Below, piece by piece: positions 30,565 through 40,092 of a stretch of 64,000 nt of DNA. The DNA comes from Leptidea sinapis (taxonomy: Eukaryota > Arthropoda > Insecta > Lepidoptera > Pieridae). The position numbers were made by a program, and so were the translations under genes. Positions within the stretch are counted from its first letter, which is position 1; each line of letters starts with the position of its first letter. The DNA is taken from contig NC_066310.1 of the NCBI RefSeq assembly GCF_905404315.1, forward strand, positions 1,550,001 to 1,614,000, given 5' to 3'. Below the pieces are notes generated by a model. The model ran no database searches and was not told the DNA's origin. It worked only from the letters and a program-made list of their open reading frames with translations.

Positions 30565-30960
30565 TGGGATCCTCCGACAACAAAGCCTAAAGTACAGTTC
30601 AGACAGAAAACAGTTTGGCGAGCTCTGTTTTCGTTGGACGTAAAGAAGTCGAGCTGAATGGATTTTTCCCATCATGCTCAGAACGTTTACCCCAGAGATA
30701 ATGCTCGTGTTAACTCGTTTATTCCAGCATTCATATTCAAAAGGCGTAGTTGCGGAACAAGGCGTACTCATGGAAATCAGCCCATGTTCCTGCCTCATTT
30801 TATTTGGGGTCGGCCCTCCGTATCATGTGTCTCCAAGTGGCTCGGTCCTGGGTCGCCTCTTAGTTTATTTGGGCTTCTTTCAGGTTCTTATTTACTATCA
30901 CTCTTATCGTCGCTTGAGTCTTTTCCCTTTTCTTACCTGTACTTTTCATGATATGGAGGA
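30565..30960 (+). pseudogene. Jockey-like RT N-terminal fragment, copy 2
   Basis: Shares the DNA of copy 1 from AAGCCTAAAGTACAGTTCAG through TGGACGTAAAGAAGTCGAG and CATTCATATTCAAAAGGC. Protein reading: EIMLVLTRLFQHSYSKGVVA, where the LTRLFxxSYSKGVVPDSWK region of Jockey-type RTs is expected. After GAAATCAGCCCATGTTCCTG it changes to a different sequence (ATTTGGGGTCGGCCCTCCGT..) that I cannot assign. Truncated on both sides. Confidence 0.55.
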
Positions 30961-30984
30961 ATTTGATTGGCTATTTTTTTAGGG

Positions 30985-31107
30985 CCGGTTGCCACCTGAC
31001 GCCAAGACTATGACCCGCTGTGAAGTGTGAGCGCCGCCTTGACCCCGAAGGGTTCGTCCGCCGCCATCTCTTCTGTGATCCTCAGCCTGCTGCGGCCTCT
31101 GCTCAAA
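30985..31107. other. GC-rich block left of LINE
   Basis: CCGGTTGCCACCTGACGCCA through CAGCCTGCTGCGGCCTCTGC is conspicuously GC-rich. It matches nothing else here. A second GC-rich block sits at the other side of the adjacent LINE (33240-33420), so the LINE may have inserted into an older GC-rich element or gene fragment. Confidence 0.4.
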
Positions 31108-31371
31108 CTATTTATTTATTTATTTATTTTATTGGAAAAACACAAACAGAAATACAATTAAGTACATGTGTAGACAAAAAGTTATAAGAATTATAATACA
31201 TGTATTCTAAACCACGTGTTCCGCTGATTTTTAACAATATTGCGTTATCTACGCTTAATACCACTAATGCTTAAAAATTAAGATTAAAAATAATATATAC
31301 CTACACATATTATAGTAATACACTAAAATTTATATTATACCTACTATCTATATTATACACATTTACCTATA

Positions 31372-31421
<50 letters not shown>

Positions 31422-33238
31422 CACATTTTAGGAGCCTGTATTCTATGTATAGTTCATATTTAAATTTTGTATTCGTCTTCTTGCTTCATTCTTAATATAC
31501 TTATAACCTGGGATTTAAATGTGGACTGCTTGTCATGAAAAATATCTAAATTAGTGAAGTATTCATTATATCTATAACACATTCTACGAACGGGTGATCG
31601 TATTCCAGCATTTGTACGCGATGGTGGTACTTATATAAAAGAGTCTTTTAGTCGTGTCACGTGCGCGCTTCGTGGTTTTGTAATGTACTTTATTAATTAA
31701 GTCAGTGCAATTTATGTTATTATGAATGATTTTGTATAAATATAGTGATTCGAGTTGTATTCTACGGTGATGAAGTGATGTCATATTAAGTTGTTTTAGT
31801 ATGCTTCTGTAATCAAAAACATTTTTCAGGCATCTAAAATTAATTATTTTTAACATTTTTCTCTGAATTTTTTCCAAAGTATCTGTGTAAATATTGTACA
31901 CAGGATCCTAAACTATGACTGCGTATTCAATAGTTGACCTTATGCGAGTACAATAAAGATATATAAAAGTTTTTAGGTTACGGAAGTTTTTTCCTATTCG
32001 GGAAACGAAACCAAGCATCTTAAATGCTTTGTTTGCTATAATATCAATATGTTTATTCATTAACATTTTTGAATCGAAAATGACTCCTAAATCACGAATT
32101 TCGTCAACCTTACTAAGTTTGTTGTTGTTAATATTATATATAAAATTAATGGGTTTTTTCTTTTTTGTAAAAGTCATTGATTTGCATTTATTTATACTAA
32201 ATTTTATTTTATTAGCTTCACAATATTTAGCCAGACTCTCTAAATCAGATTGCAAGAGACAACAGTCATTATTATTCTTAATAATTTTGTAAATTTTTAA
32301 GTCATCAGCATACACCAAGAATTCAGAATTTTTTATAATATTACGAATGTTATTAATATATACAACAAAGAGGAAAGGGCCTAAGATTGAGCTCTGTGGA
32401 ACACCAGAAGATACACTACAGAGTTGCGATTGATAGCCGTTAACAACTACTCTTTGCGTTCTATTGTTGATGTAAGACATAAACCATCTCAATAATGTTC
32501 CCTTTAAGCCGTTGAATGCCAATTTTTCTAATAATTTTAAGTGGTTCACTTTATCAAAAGCTTTCATGAAATCTGTATAGACTGTGAACTTATATAGTGA
32601 ACTTGTTCACCAGCGTCCATTTCTTCATATATAAAACCCGTGCAAACCGCCAGGTTGCTGACAGTTGAGCGGTCTCTGACAAAACCATGTTGTTACACGG
32701 TTCTATTACTGGGTAAACTCGATTATATACCAACTTTTCAAAGATCTTCGCTAATGTTGATAGTATAGATATGGGCCGATAGTGTTCAATGTTGTGGTTC
32801 TAGCCTGATCTTTATGAACAGGAGTAATGTTTGCTGTCTTCCATCTTGCAGGAAATGTACCACTAGTTAAACTTCTGTTGAAAATAAAATGAATAGGAAC
32901 TGCTATGCTTTCAGCACATTTTTTTAGAAAAAAGGGATGCAAACCATCAGGCCCAGCGCCTTTTGTAATATCAAGAGACTTCAATTGGTTAATAACATCA
33001 GATCTCTTGAATCATATTCATATCAATATTCATTCAATCATCTTGATATCAGCATTTTCAGATGTAATTGTAGAAGATGTGTTAATATCCAGGTCACTAG
33101 ACTCGTATACAGAGTTGAAGAATTCTGCAAACATATTTGCAATCTCTTGCGGATCGCTTGAGTCCCTGTTTATATAATTCATCTTTTTTGGATAACTGCT
33201 ATTAGCCATTTTCATACCTTTCATATACTATGACCAAG
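31108..33238 (-). pseudogene. 2.1-kb non-LTR retrotransposon with RT domain
   Basis: The longest LINE copy. Minus-strand motifs in order: KGAGPDGLHPFFLKKCAES, FPARWKTANITPVHK, HYRPISILSTLAKIFEKL, QHGFVRDRSTVSNL, YTDFMKAFDKVNHLKLLEKL (first catalytic Asp), SSGVPQSSILGPFLF, FLVYADDLKIYKI (catalytic YADD), LGVIFDSKMLMNKHI, then a tail with YKIIHNNINCTDLINKV. Frames 33224-33030, 32984-32751, 32567-31908 and 31901-31584 hold the pieces; stops and frameshifts separate them. The endonuclease half is missing (5'-truncated near 33238). The 3' end is a TAAA-type tail (TTTATTTA on the plus strand, 31108-31130). Clade is probably Jockey/CR1; exact family not assigned. Confidence 0.85.
31366..31423. repeat. 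TA dinucleotide repeat
   Basis: About 58 bp of TA units with three interruptions (CA or GTA), inside the 3' UTR of the LINE. Likely length-variable. Confidence 0.9.
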
Positions 33239-33239
33239 A

Positions 33240-33420
33240 AGCAGGGGTTTTATATCGCAGTGTCCTTCTGCGACCTTTTGGTCTGCCTTCTACTTAAGCA
33301 GAACCAGTCGCGCACTTCCCTATCCGCCACCTTGGGCACGCGTTCCCATAGGTGTTAAAGGCACCCCTGGGAAGGGCTACTGATAACATCAATTCACGCG
33401 TTATCACAGAAATTTGTAGC
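33240..33420. other. GC-rich block right of LINE
   Basis: AAGCAGGGGTTTTATATCGC, CTTCTGCGACCTTTTGGTCT, AACCAGTCGCGCACTTCCCT and GGCACCCCTGGG. No protein motif recognised in any frame. Possibly the other half of the GC-rich block at 30985-31107. Confidence 0.4.
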
Positions 33421-33461
33421 CCCAAGATAGGAATAACCTGTACTATCGATCCCAAACAAAG

Positions 33462-33610
33462 AAACTACATTAGTAGGTACTAAAACATACATAAATATAT
33501 ATGAATATCCGTAACTCAGAAACAAATATTTATATATTCGTCGTATATTTCTGGGATTCAAATGCGGGACTTGTGCCGTAGGTCAGGGTCACTAAAGAGG
33601 CCAAGGTTAC
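33462..33610 (-). mobile_element. SINE-T copy with tRNA-like end
   Basis: ATGAATATCCGTAACTCAGA..AACAAATATTTATATATTCG matches the SINE-T body at 9.33 kb. To the right, GGGATTCAAATGCGGGACTT is a worn reverse complement of box B (GGTTCGAATCC), followed by GGTCAGGGTCACTAAAGAGG, the remains of a tRNA-like head. So the element lies on the minus strand. Confidence 0.6.
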
Positions 33611-33656
33611 TTTAATTTCGTTGTGTTAAAAAATTATGACACTTTTTTGAGAAGGT

Positions 33657-33756
33657 AACAACACCAGAGAAATCACAGAAGCGTTGCCGGCCTTTCAGAA
33701 TGGAGTACCCATGTCGTATCCTGGAAACACGATACCTACGAAAAAGTACCTTGAAA
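33657..33756 (-). mobile_element. LINE-B C-terminal scrap
   Basis: CAACACCAGAGAAATCACAG, AAGCGTTGCCGGCCTTTCAG, ACCCATGTCGTATCCTGGAA and ACCTTGAAAAC, read backwards, match LINE-B. It is cut exactly where a SINE-A begins (33757), so the SINE probably inserted into it. Confidence 0.65.
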
Positions 33757-34058
33757 ACAGTGGGAGGCTCCTTTGGACAGGATGCCGGCTAAATTATGGG
33801 TACCACAACGGCGCTATTTCTGCCGTGAAGCAGTTATCTGTAAATATTATTGTGTTTCGGTCAGAAGGGCGTTGTAGCTAGTGAAATTACTGAAAAAATG
33901 AGACTTAGCATCTTATGTCGCAAGGAGACGAGCGTAATTGTAGTGCCTCTCAGAATTTTTGAGGTTTTTGAAGAATCTTGAGTGGCACTGCATTGTAATG
34001 GGCAGGGCATATCAATTACCACCAACTAAAAGTCTTAAACTTATTTTCATAAAAAAAA
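33757..34058 (+). mobile_element. SINE-A copy, full length
   Basis: CAGTGGGAGGCTCCTTTGGA to TTATTTTCATAAAAAAAAC. All landmarks are present; the CTCAG..CTTGAGTGGCAC pair has drifted. Confidence 0.85.
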
Positions 34059-34364
34059 CTGAACTACTGCTAACAGTACTGCTGCTAATTGTATGTATTC
34101 ACGTACTTATATATCAAATAATTGTTTACTCTGCAGTGTCATTAGGCTGTGGTAAGTGTGAAGAAGATTTCCGGTGTATAATTAAAAAGTAATTCGCTTA
34201 CCATGTTTCTAACAAAAGCACATCAATAATACCAGTTTCAAGAACAATTAATTGAGACAAAGAACCATAATTATGTGTAAAGGAAAATGCAACGTAACAA
34301 TACGAAATATGGTGTCATTTTGTTGAGCAGGTGACCAGGCTTATATTAGTTGTGTGTACTTTAC

Positions 34365-34610
34365 ATAAATAAATAAAATAAAAAGAGTCTTTATTGCTGT
34401 TCATAAAGATAATAAAATGATATTCTATTTAACATCATTTTAAAACTAATTTAAATTTATCGCTTTACAGTATGTATGTTTTTAATAGCTTGTCTTTCGG
34501 CAATGGTCACCAAGATTTCCTCGCCATGTATTGATATTTGAATCCATTTAGCCCAGCACCTCTTTTTACCTTTTCACCTCAACTTCCTAATGTTTCATTT
34601 ACCACTATTT
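34365..34610 (-). mobile_element. Possible LINE 3' UTR, minus strand
   Basis: ATAAATAAATAAAATAAAAA is followed by GAGTCTTTATTGCTGTTCAT. Read from the other strand this gives an ATGAACAGCAATAAAGACTC polyadenylation-like signal and an A/T short-unit tail. No protein remnant. Tentative. Confidence 0.3.
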
Positions 34611-34639
34611 TTTTTTTGTTCATTCGACCCTTGGATTCC

Positions 34640-35040
34640 AAATTAATGAACGATGCGGGTATCGAACCCGCGACCGTGCTCATTCCGTGCCAGTGCTCCA
34701 CGGAGCCAACCGTTTGAGCGGCGTTCGTTTATAAATCTTGTGATATCTTTGTTGAACTATCAGCTTGTGGCTTCATTGCATCAGTAATAAAAGGAATTTA
34801 TTTTCTCAAAATTGATTCCTTTAGAATTCTTTTTGATATCATTTCTAATATACTAGACACTACTACCGCTTCGGAAACAAATGGCGCTCTGGGAGAGAAG
34901 AAGCGGCGCAAGAAGCTCTCTCAGCATTCAGTTTTCTTTGCGTTCTTTAATCAAATATACATAAATTTGGTTTTTAATTTGATTAATTACACAAATCCCA
35001 GAAGTGAGAGTTATCACTTTAAAAAAAAAACAAATTGTTA
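34640..35040. mobile_element. PAL copy 2, right half replaced
   Basis: The left half carries a minus-strand tRNA-like block (34648-34715, box B region ATCGAACCCG reversed), then the PAL inner arm TATAAATCTTGTGATATCTT..GCTTGTGGCTTCAT. It then changes at about 34785 to LINE-C 3' UTR. After that it resumes with the outer PAL arm TTACACAAATCCCAGAAGTG..TTATCACTTT and CAAATTGTTA. The second tRNA-like block is absent. Confidence 0.65.
34785..34930 (-). mobile_element. LINE-C 3' UTR inside PAL
   Basis: AGGAATTTATTTTCTCAAAA, TTAGAATTCTTTTTGATATC, CTACCGCTTCGGAAACAAAT, GCGCAAGAAGCTCTCTCAGC. This is the reverse of the LINE-C UTR at 27.65-27.78 kb. Only about 145 bp of LINE are present. Confidence 0.65.
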
Positions 35041-35388
35041 ATGTAGATAGGGAGTATATTAGTCATTAAAGCGAGCAAACTTTTTGTATTGCTTGCCGCG
35101 AGCCCATATTGAATATTGCTAATTGCCACAAAACATAATCGAGATACGTCGAATGGTATGAGCCCATAAATCAATATACAGAGCGCTACAACTGAATTAG
35201 CATACGCAAATTGTACCACACACCTGCGATACTTGCAGTACTTAGGAAAGGAGCATACGAGAGCTCAAGACAATATCACGTCTTTAATTCTCGTGGAAGA
35301 TGCTAATATTTGTAGCGAACAGACTTAAAGCTTGTTATGCCTATTACTCAGCTAGCTAAGACTTATTTTGGGTGTAATATAAATTGCT
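35041..35388. other. Unrecognised DNA
   Basis: No gene or repeat recognised. Confidence 0.4.
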
Positions 35389-35699
35389 TTTTTTTATGAA
35401 AATAAGGGACGAGACGAGCAGAACGTTCAGCTGATGGTAATTGATACGCCCTGTCCATTACAATTAAGCGCCGCTCATGATTCTTGAAAATCCCAAAATT
35501 TCTGAGTGGCACTACCACTTTGCTCGTCATCTTGAGACATAAGATGTCAAGTCTCATTTGCCCTGTAATATCACTAGCTACGGCGCATCTCAAACCGAAA
35601 CACAATAATGCTTACACATTACTGCTTCACGGCAGAAATAGGCGAAAGTTGTGGTACCCAGAATCAAGCCGGCATCCTGTGCAAATGAGCCTCCCACTG
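35389..35699 (-). mobile_element. SINE-A copy, full length, minus strand
   Basis: Poly(T)-ATGAAAATAAGGGACGAGAC on the left, GCATCCTGTGCAAATGAGCC on the right. All landmarks in reverse order. Confidence 0.85.
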
Positions 35700-36116
35700 A
35701 TAAATAAAAGTACTAAAAAACAATGATATAGTGTATCGCAGGCCTTATATCGGTCGGCACATATCGTATTTCCTTGAATATGATAGTAGAACATAACAAT
35801 AGTCATTCTCATGTTCGTGTTCCGAAACGATTTTTCGTTATTTTTATTTCATATTCCGTATAATTGGACGCTTGTTAATCCTTCTTTACGGGAATGTTCA
35901 ACCTTTTGCATGCTTTTCATAGTGTTTCCAATATTATTGTGTTATGATATTGTTTTTGTAATGCAAACAGATGAAAGAGAAACTCACATGGTCAACATTA
36001 CGTAAAATAACTCATGTAATAGCGGGTAATGGTCCCTTTAACAGGCATGTGATATTACGAATTTCTTGCTCATTTAATAACTGAAGTGTAGCAAAATGTG
36101 GATAAAACACAACCTA
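35700..36116. other. AT-rich sequence, no feature recognised
   Basis: Nothing supportable. Confidence 0.4.
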
Positions 36117-36382
36117 TTGACGACGAGTTGGACGTTCAGATGATGGTCATTGATACGCCCTACCCATTACAATACAGTACCGCTCAGGATTCTTGAAAAG
36201 CCCACAAATTCTGACCTTGAGACATAAGATCTTTAGTCTCATTTGCCCAGTTATTTTCACTAGCTACGGCACCCTTCAGACTGAAACACAGTAATTTTTA
36301 CACATTACTGCTTCACGGCAGAAATAGGCGCCGTTGTGGTACCCATAATCTAGCCGGCATCCTGTGCATAGGAGCCGCCCAC
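36117..36382 (-). mobile_element. SINE-A copy, minus strand, internal deletion
   Basis: GACGAGTTGGACGTTCAGAT to CCTGTGCATAGGAGCCGCCC. About 20-25 bp between AAATTCTGA and CCTTGAGACATAAG are missing compared with other copies, removing one side of the large inverted pair. The tail is absent. Confidence 0.8.
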
Positions 36383-36482
36383 TGGTAATAAATTATAAAA
36401 ATAACTAAGTGCTTCATCGAATATCTGTTATAGTATCATGTAAAGTATATTAAAATTCCCAACTCCCAACTAAGTGAAGTCA

Positions 36483-36603
36483 AAGGCGGCGTGTTTAAGT
36501 AAAGCGAGCTTGAAGTTAAGTTAGATATTTCTTATTACCATAAGTTGCCAACTTTACGTAAACTCTTTTAAGTTAGTTGAAATTGATCGCTCACAGCCGC
36601 CTT
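36483..36603. mobile_element. Possible small inverted-repeat element
   Basis: AAGGCGGC (36483-36490) and GCCGCCTT (36596-36603) are perfect but short inverted ends, with a GC-to-AT shift at both edges. Only 8 bp are inverted, so chance is possible. Confidence 0.3.
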
Positions 36604-37020
36604 ATAAGCCTTGATACAAACTTATTGGAATTTATTTGAAATATCGGTCGCTTGTTGTTATTTCATTACTTTTGATAAATTCAAGATAAATATTGCCTCT
36701 GTAAGTATCGTTCTATGCTTGAGTCGGCTTAAGTTTAGAAATACACGTAGATTAATTAAACTTAGAAGATCTCTTAAATATACCGATTTATTTTATATAC
36801 CAATTTCCATTTGGAATAATGTTCTATGGAAATAAACGACGTAGCAGATGGCTCATTAGATGTTTGTTTATCAGTGCTATCTGCCCAAAACAATTTCAAT
36901 ATGAATCTGAGTTTTATCGTTATTAGCTTACTGTACAATCACATTATTCTGCTCTTGTCTCCCGTGAAAGATTGAATTATTGAGGCATTTTAATTATTTA
37001 CTATTAATTAAGTTAAGAAA
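36604..37020. other. AT-rich sequence, no feature recognised
   Basis: A 74-codon plus frame at 36611-36835 has no recognised motif. Confidence 0.4.
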
Positions 37021-37026
37021 CTAATT

Positions 37027-37440
37027 TACGGCTCGGAATGCAGGCCGCTCATAAAGCAGCAGGAACACAGGATGCATGTCGCCGACATGAAAATGCTCAG
37101 ATGGCCTGGTGGCGTCACATGCTTGAACAAGTGAGGAATGAGCATATCCGCGGCACTTTTAGAGTCAGGCCAATCCCAGAAAAGCTGTTGGAGTTTAAAT
37201 TGAGGGGGTATGGGCATGTCATGACGCGTCCAAAAGATCTTATGACCAAGAGAGTGCTTGATATTAACACCGGACCAAGAGGACGCGGAAGACCCCGATT
37301 AACATGGAAATCAGTAATAGACAATGATCTACAAAAAGCCCAAATAAATACACAGACGACCCAGGACAGAACATACTGGCGAAGACTCATTTGGAGAGCC
37401 AACCCCAACTAAAATGGGACAGTGCGAGAAGAATAAAGAA
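37027..37440 (+). pseudogene. RTE-like LINE C-terminus, one clear frameshift
   Basis: The first frame (37027-37131) reads YGSECRPLIKQQEHRMHVAD, MKMLRWPGGVTCLNK and a stop. The continuation lies in the next frame: VRNEHIRGTFRVRPIPEKLL, KLRGYGHVMTRPKDLMTKRV, TGPRGRGRPRLTWKSVID, TYWRRLIWRANPN and a natural stop. At about 37131 a single missing base in AACAAGTGAGG explains the break. The GYGHVxRRP and GRGRPRLTW blocks are typical of RTE-type ORF2 endings. It ends in GAGAAGAATAAAGAAGAAAA, a usual RTE tail. This is the youngest-looking RTE remnant in the window. Confidence 0.75.
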
Positions 37441-37809
37441 GAAAAATTAAGTTATGAAACTAAATCCTTTTTAATGGACATACAGTTAATTAAATAGCTT
37501 TAGTCACCCTTTTTAGCGTCTACCACCCTATTATTATAAGCAGTTTTCAATTGAATTTGACAAGTAAGAGAAATTACATAAATAAAGTAAGGCTAGTAGT
37601 AGTAATTAATATGTAGCTATAACATAACTTATTTCCAATTTAAAGATGGTAAAGTAATTCAATAATCAGTCTGTAGATTTTGTGCTCTTCATTTGCTGGG
37701 AAAGGAAGGCAATTTTACACAATTCTTTTTATTGAATTTGGTTCTAACACTGAAGTCTTTTCGAGTATTTCATCTATTATTGATTATAATATTGAATAAC
37801 GATTATATT
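37441..37809. other. AT-rich sequence, no feature recognised
   Basis: Nothing supportable. Confidence 0.4.
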
Positions 37810-38017
37810 TAAAACTATCATTACGAGGGAGCGTACCAAGAATACTGGCAGCATTTCCGCGTTGGATAGCTAGGCTGATCCATTGACCGATATAACTATA
37901 CAATAGACCGATATAATAGACAATACCGCTACTGGCAACCCAAGTGCTGACACACTTGGGTTGCCATATTGAGGCGGGAAAATAGTACTTTGTACATTCT
38001 CCGTAATGATAGTTTTA
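37810..38017 (-). mobile_element. LINE-K scrap bounded by 16-bp inverted repeats
   Basis: TAAAACTATCATTACG (37810-37825) and CGTAATGATAGTTTTA (38002-38017) are exact inverted copies. Between them, minus-strand LINE-K sequence reads ISLAIQRGNAASILGTLP, and further GEYTKYYFPASIW (the homologue of RCGEYTKYYLRASI at 0.6 kb), with about 100 bp of the domain missing. A 13-bp hairpin lies inside (37934-37965). Only the left end corresponds to the LINE's own edge at 0.48 kb. The right end is an inverted duplicate of it. Confidence 0.65.
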
Positions 38018-38544
38018 GTTTAATGTTATCATTGTATTGTAAACAATATACTTAAAAGATTTGTTTTGTTTGAATAAAAATATAATACTGAACAATGTTT
38101 TCAAACATAAACAATATTGTCAACAGCAAAAGCTAGCTATAAGCATATGTGTGATTGTAATTTACAGAACTACCAGTTTATTCTGTTCATTTAGGATTAG
38201 TATTAGTTAATTAAGTAAACACTGAAAAAAGAAGACGCGTGATTAAAAACGAATATGACCAAATAAGCTGCAAAATAGTATGAAGTGCTCCAACTTAACT
38301 TTTAATTCTAAAACAAAAGTTTCAGCTTGACTTTATTCCCATACGAATCTGTAAAAAATAAATCATTCGGAATATATTAGGAAAATTTTGCTACAAAAGT
38401 AAAAATTGAAATAAATTAGATATTATTGATTAGTGTGTGATTGCTCTCTTAAATTATATCAATTACGGAATTTACATATTTTTCGGATTTATATAAAACC
38501 TTTTCAAGGGTTCTAGTAATTGATTTCAAAGGTTGAATTATTCT
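38018..38544. other. AT-rich sequence, no feature recognised
   Basis: Nothing supportable. Confidence 0.45.
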
Positions 38545-38823
38545 AGTGGGAGGCTCTTCTGCACAGGTTGCCGGATTAGGGGTACCAGAACGACGCATAT
38601 TTCTGCTGTGAAGCAGTAATGTGTAAACATTGTTGTGTTATGGTCTGAAATGTACCGTAGCTAGTGAAATTAATGCGCAAATGAGACTTAACACCTCATG
38701 TCTCAAGGTGTCGAACGCAATTGTAGTGCCGCTCAGAAATCGTGGGTTTTCAAGAATTCTGAGCGGCATCAATTAACATCAGCTAAACGGGCTGCTCGTC
38801 TCATCCCTTATTTTCATAAAAAA
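38545..38823 (+). mobile_element. SINE-A copy, near full length
   Basis: CTAGTGGGAGGCTCTTCTGC to TTATTTTCATAAAAAAG. A short deletion after GAGCGGCA removes the usual CTGCATTGTAATGG segment. Confidence 0.85.
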
Positions 38824-39749
38824 GAGTAGTTAACCCTATAATAACGGGTAATGTTTTTTTAAACATAAATGAAGATACCGTTACAAAAACTAACTATTTA
38901 AAAAATGTTTAGATATTAACTCTAAATATATAAATTATTACTTATTCTACACTTTCTATATTTTAATTATTATCAGTTATACATACAGAACAATATAATT
39001 AAGTCTACGAAGTTGATACGTTCGTTTCTACTCATACCATATTACTTAATTCCATCTTTCTCAAAGAAATTTCAGCTTACCAACTTCTATCCCACTTTTG
39101 AATCTGAATCCTCCAAAATCCAATAACCTGCAGCATACAACATACGGTATAAAACATCACAAAATTATACATAATTGGTTCAAACCTGTATAGATAAAGC
39201 TCCGTTGCAACGTAAAAAGCTTTTTATCGACGACCGTAGAGTATTTCAGAGATAGCGAAAGAGGTTTAAAGGGAAAAATAGGTAAATAAGTAAATGCAAA
39301 CTGTGATGTAAGCTTTCGCCGCATTTACATGCAAATGAGCGCCGATGTGTTATTTGTGCTGCGCTGGAGCCCGGCTCAGGTTTTGGGGTTCTCTCCGTTC
39401 ATATTTAATTTATAATCAAGCTTTCAACATGTACATTGTCCGTTATCAACAGCTGGTCATATATTTTCGTCACATTATTCTCAAATAGAGAGAAGAAATT
39501 GCAAGTTTAAGAATTTATCTCGTCTGAGTCAGTTAGGAATCACTGCAGAGGATCGTGAGTCATAAACAATCATTCAACGAGCTCTATCGGTTTCGCTCTA
39601 AGGTGCCACAAGGAAGGTAAACGGAAGTAAATAGATATAGTCGCAAATAAAAGACTGGGATGGAATAGGTAGGAAGAACATTTTGCCGACTAGCAAACAG
39701 ATATGCAAAAAAATATAAATAAATTGAAATTATAGATTTTTTAATGCCA
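38824..39749. other. Unrecognised DNA with an octamer motif
   Basis: A GC-richer, non-repeat stretch at about 39310-39405 contains ATGCAAAT (39330-39337) followed by GAGCGCCGATGTG. An octamer can be a POU-protein site, but no gene is visible nearby. Confidence 0.3.
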
Positions 39750-40092
39750 GTACGGGACGAGACGAGCAGTGCGTTGAGTTGATGGTAATTGAAACGCCCT
39801 GCCCATTACCGCTCAGGATTCTGGAAGAACCCAAAAACTCTGAGCGGCAATACAATTGCATTCGTCACCCTGAGACATAATAATAATAATCTTTATTTGC
39901 ATTTGAATAAGGTCAGTTTTACAATATATAAGATGTTAAGTCTCATTTGCCCAGTAATTTCACACTAGCTGCGGCGCCCTTCAGACCGAAACACAGTAAT
40001 TCTAACACATTACTGCTTCACAGCAGAAATAGGAATGTACCAGAACCCATAATCTAACGGGCATCCTGTGCAAAGGAGCCTCCCACTGGTAA
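39750..40092 (-). mobile_element. SINE-A copy, minus strand, interrupted
   Basis: GTACGGGACGAGACGAGCAG to GCATCCTGTGCAAAGGAGCC. The match is continuous except for an extra segment of about 45 bp inside the GAGACATAAGATG landmark (see the nested entry). Confidence 0.85.
39888..39933 (-). mobile_element. Ultra-short LINE tail inside SINE-A
   Basis: TAATAATAATCTTTATTTGC, ATTTGAATAAGGTCAGTTTT, ACAATAT. In reverse this is a LINE-like GCAAATAAAGATTATTATTA end. ATAA occurs on both sides and may be the target-site duplication. Confidence 0.55.

Noticed and set aside
30511..30798. 95-codon minus-strand ORF as a gene
   Set aside because: Antisense shadow of the RT scrap at 30565-30960.
30674..30982. 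102-codon plus-strand ORF as a gene
   Set aside because: Its first part matches the Jockey-like RT scrap and the rest is an unrelated continuation; overlapping frames on both strands are also open.
31366..31423. Satellite or centromeric repeat
   Set aside because: Only a simple TA run inside a LINE 3' UTR.
39330..39337. Octamer as proof of a snRNA or POU-regulated promoter
   Set aside because: A single 8-bp match with no proximal element, TATA box or transcript start nearby.
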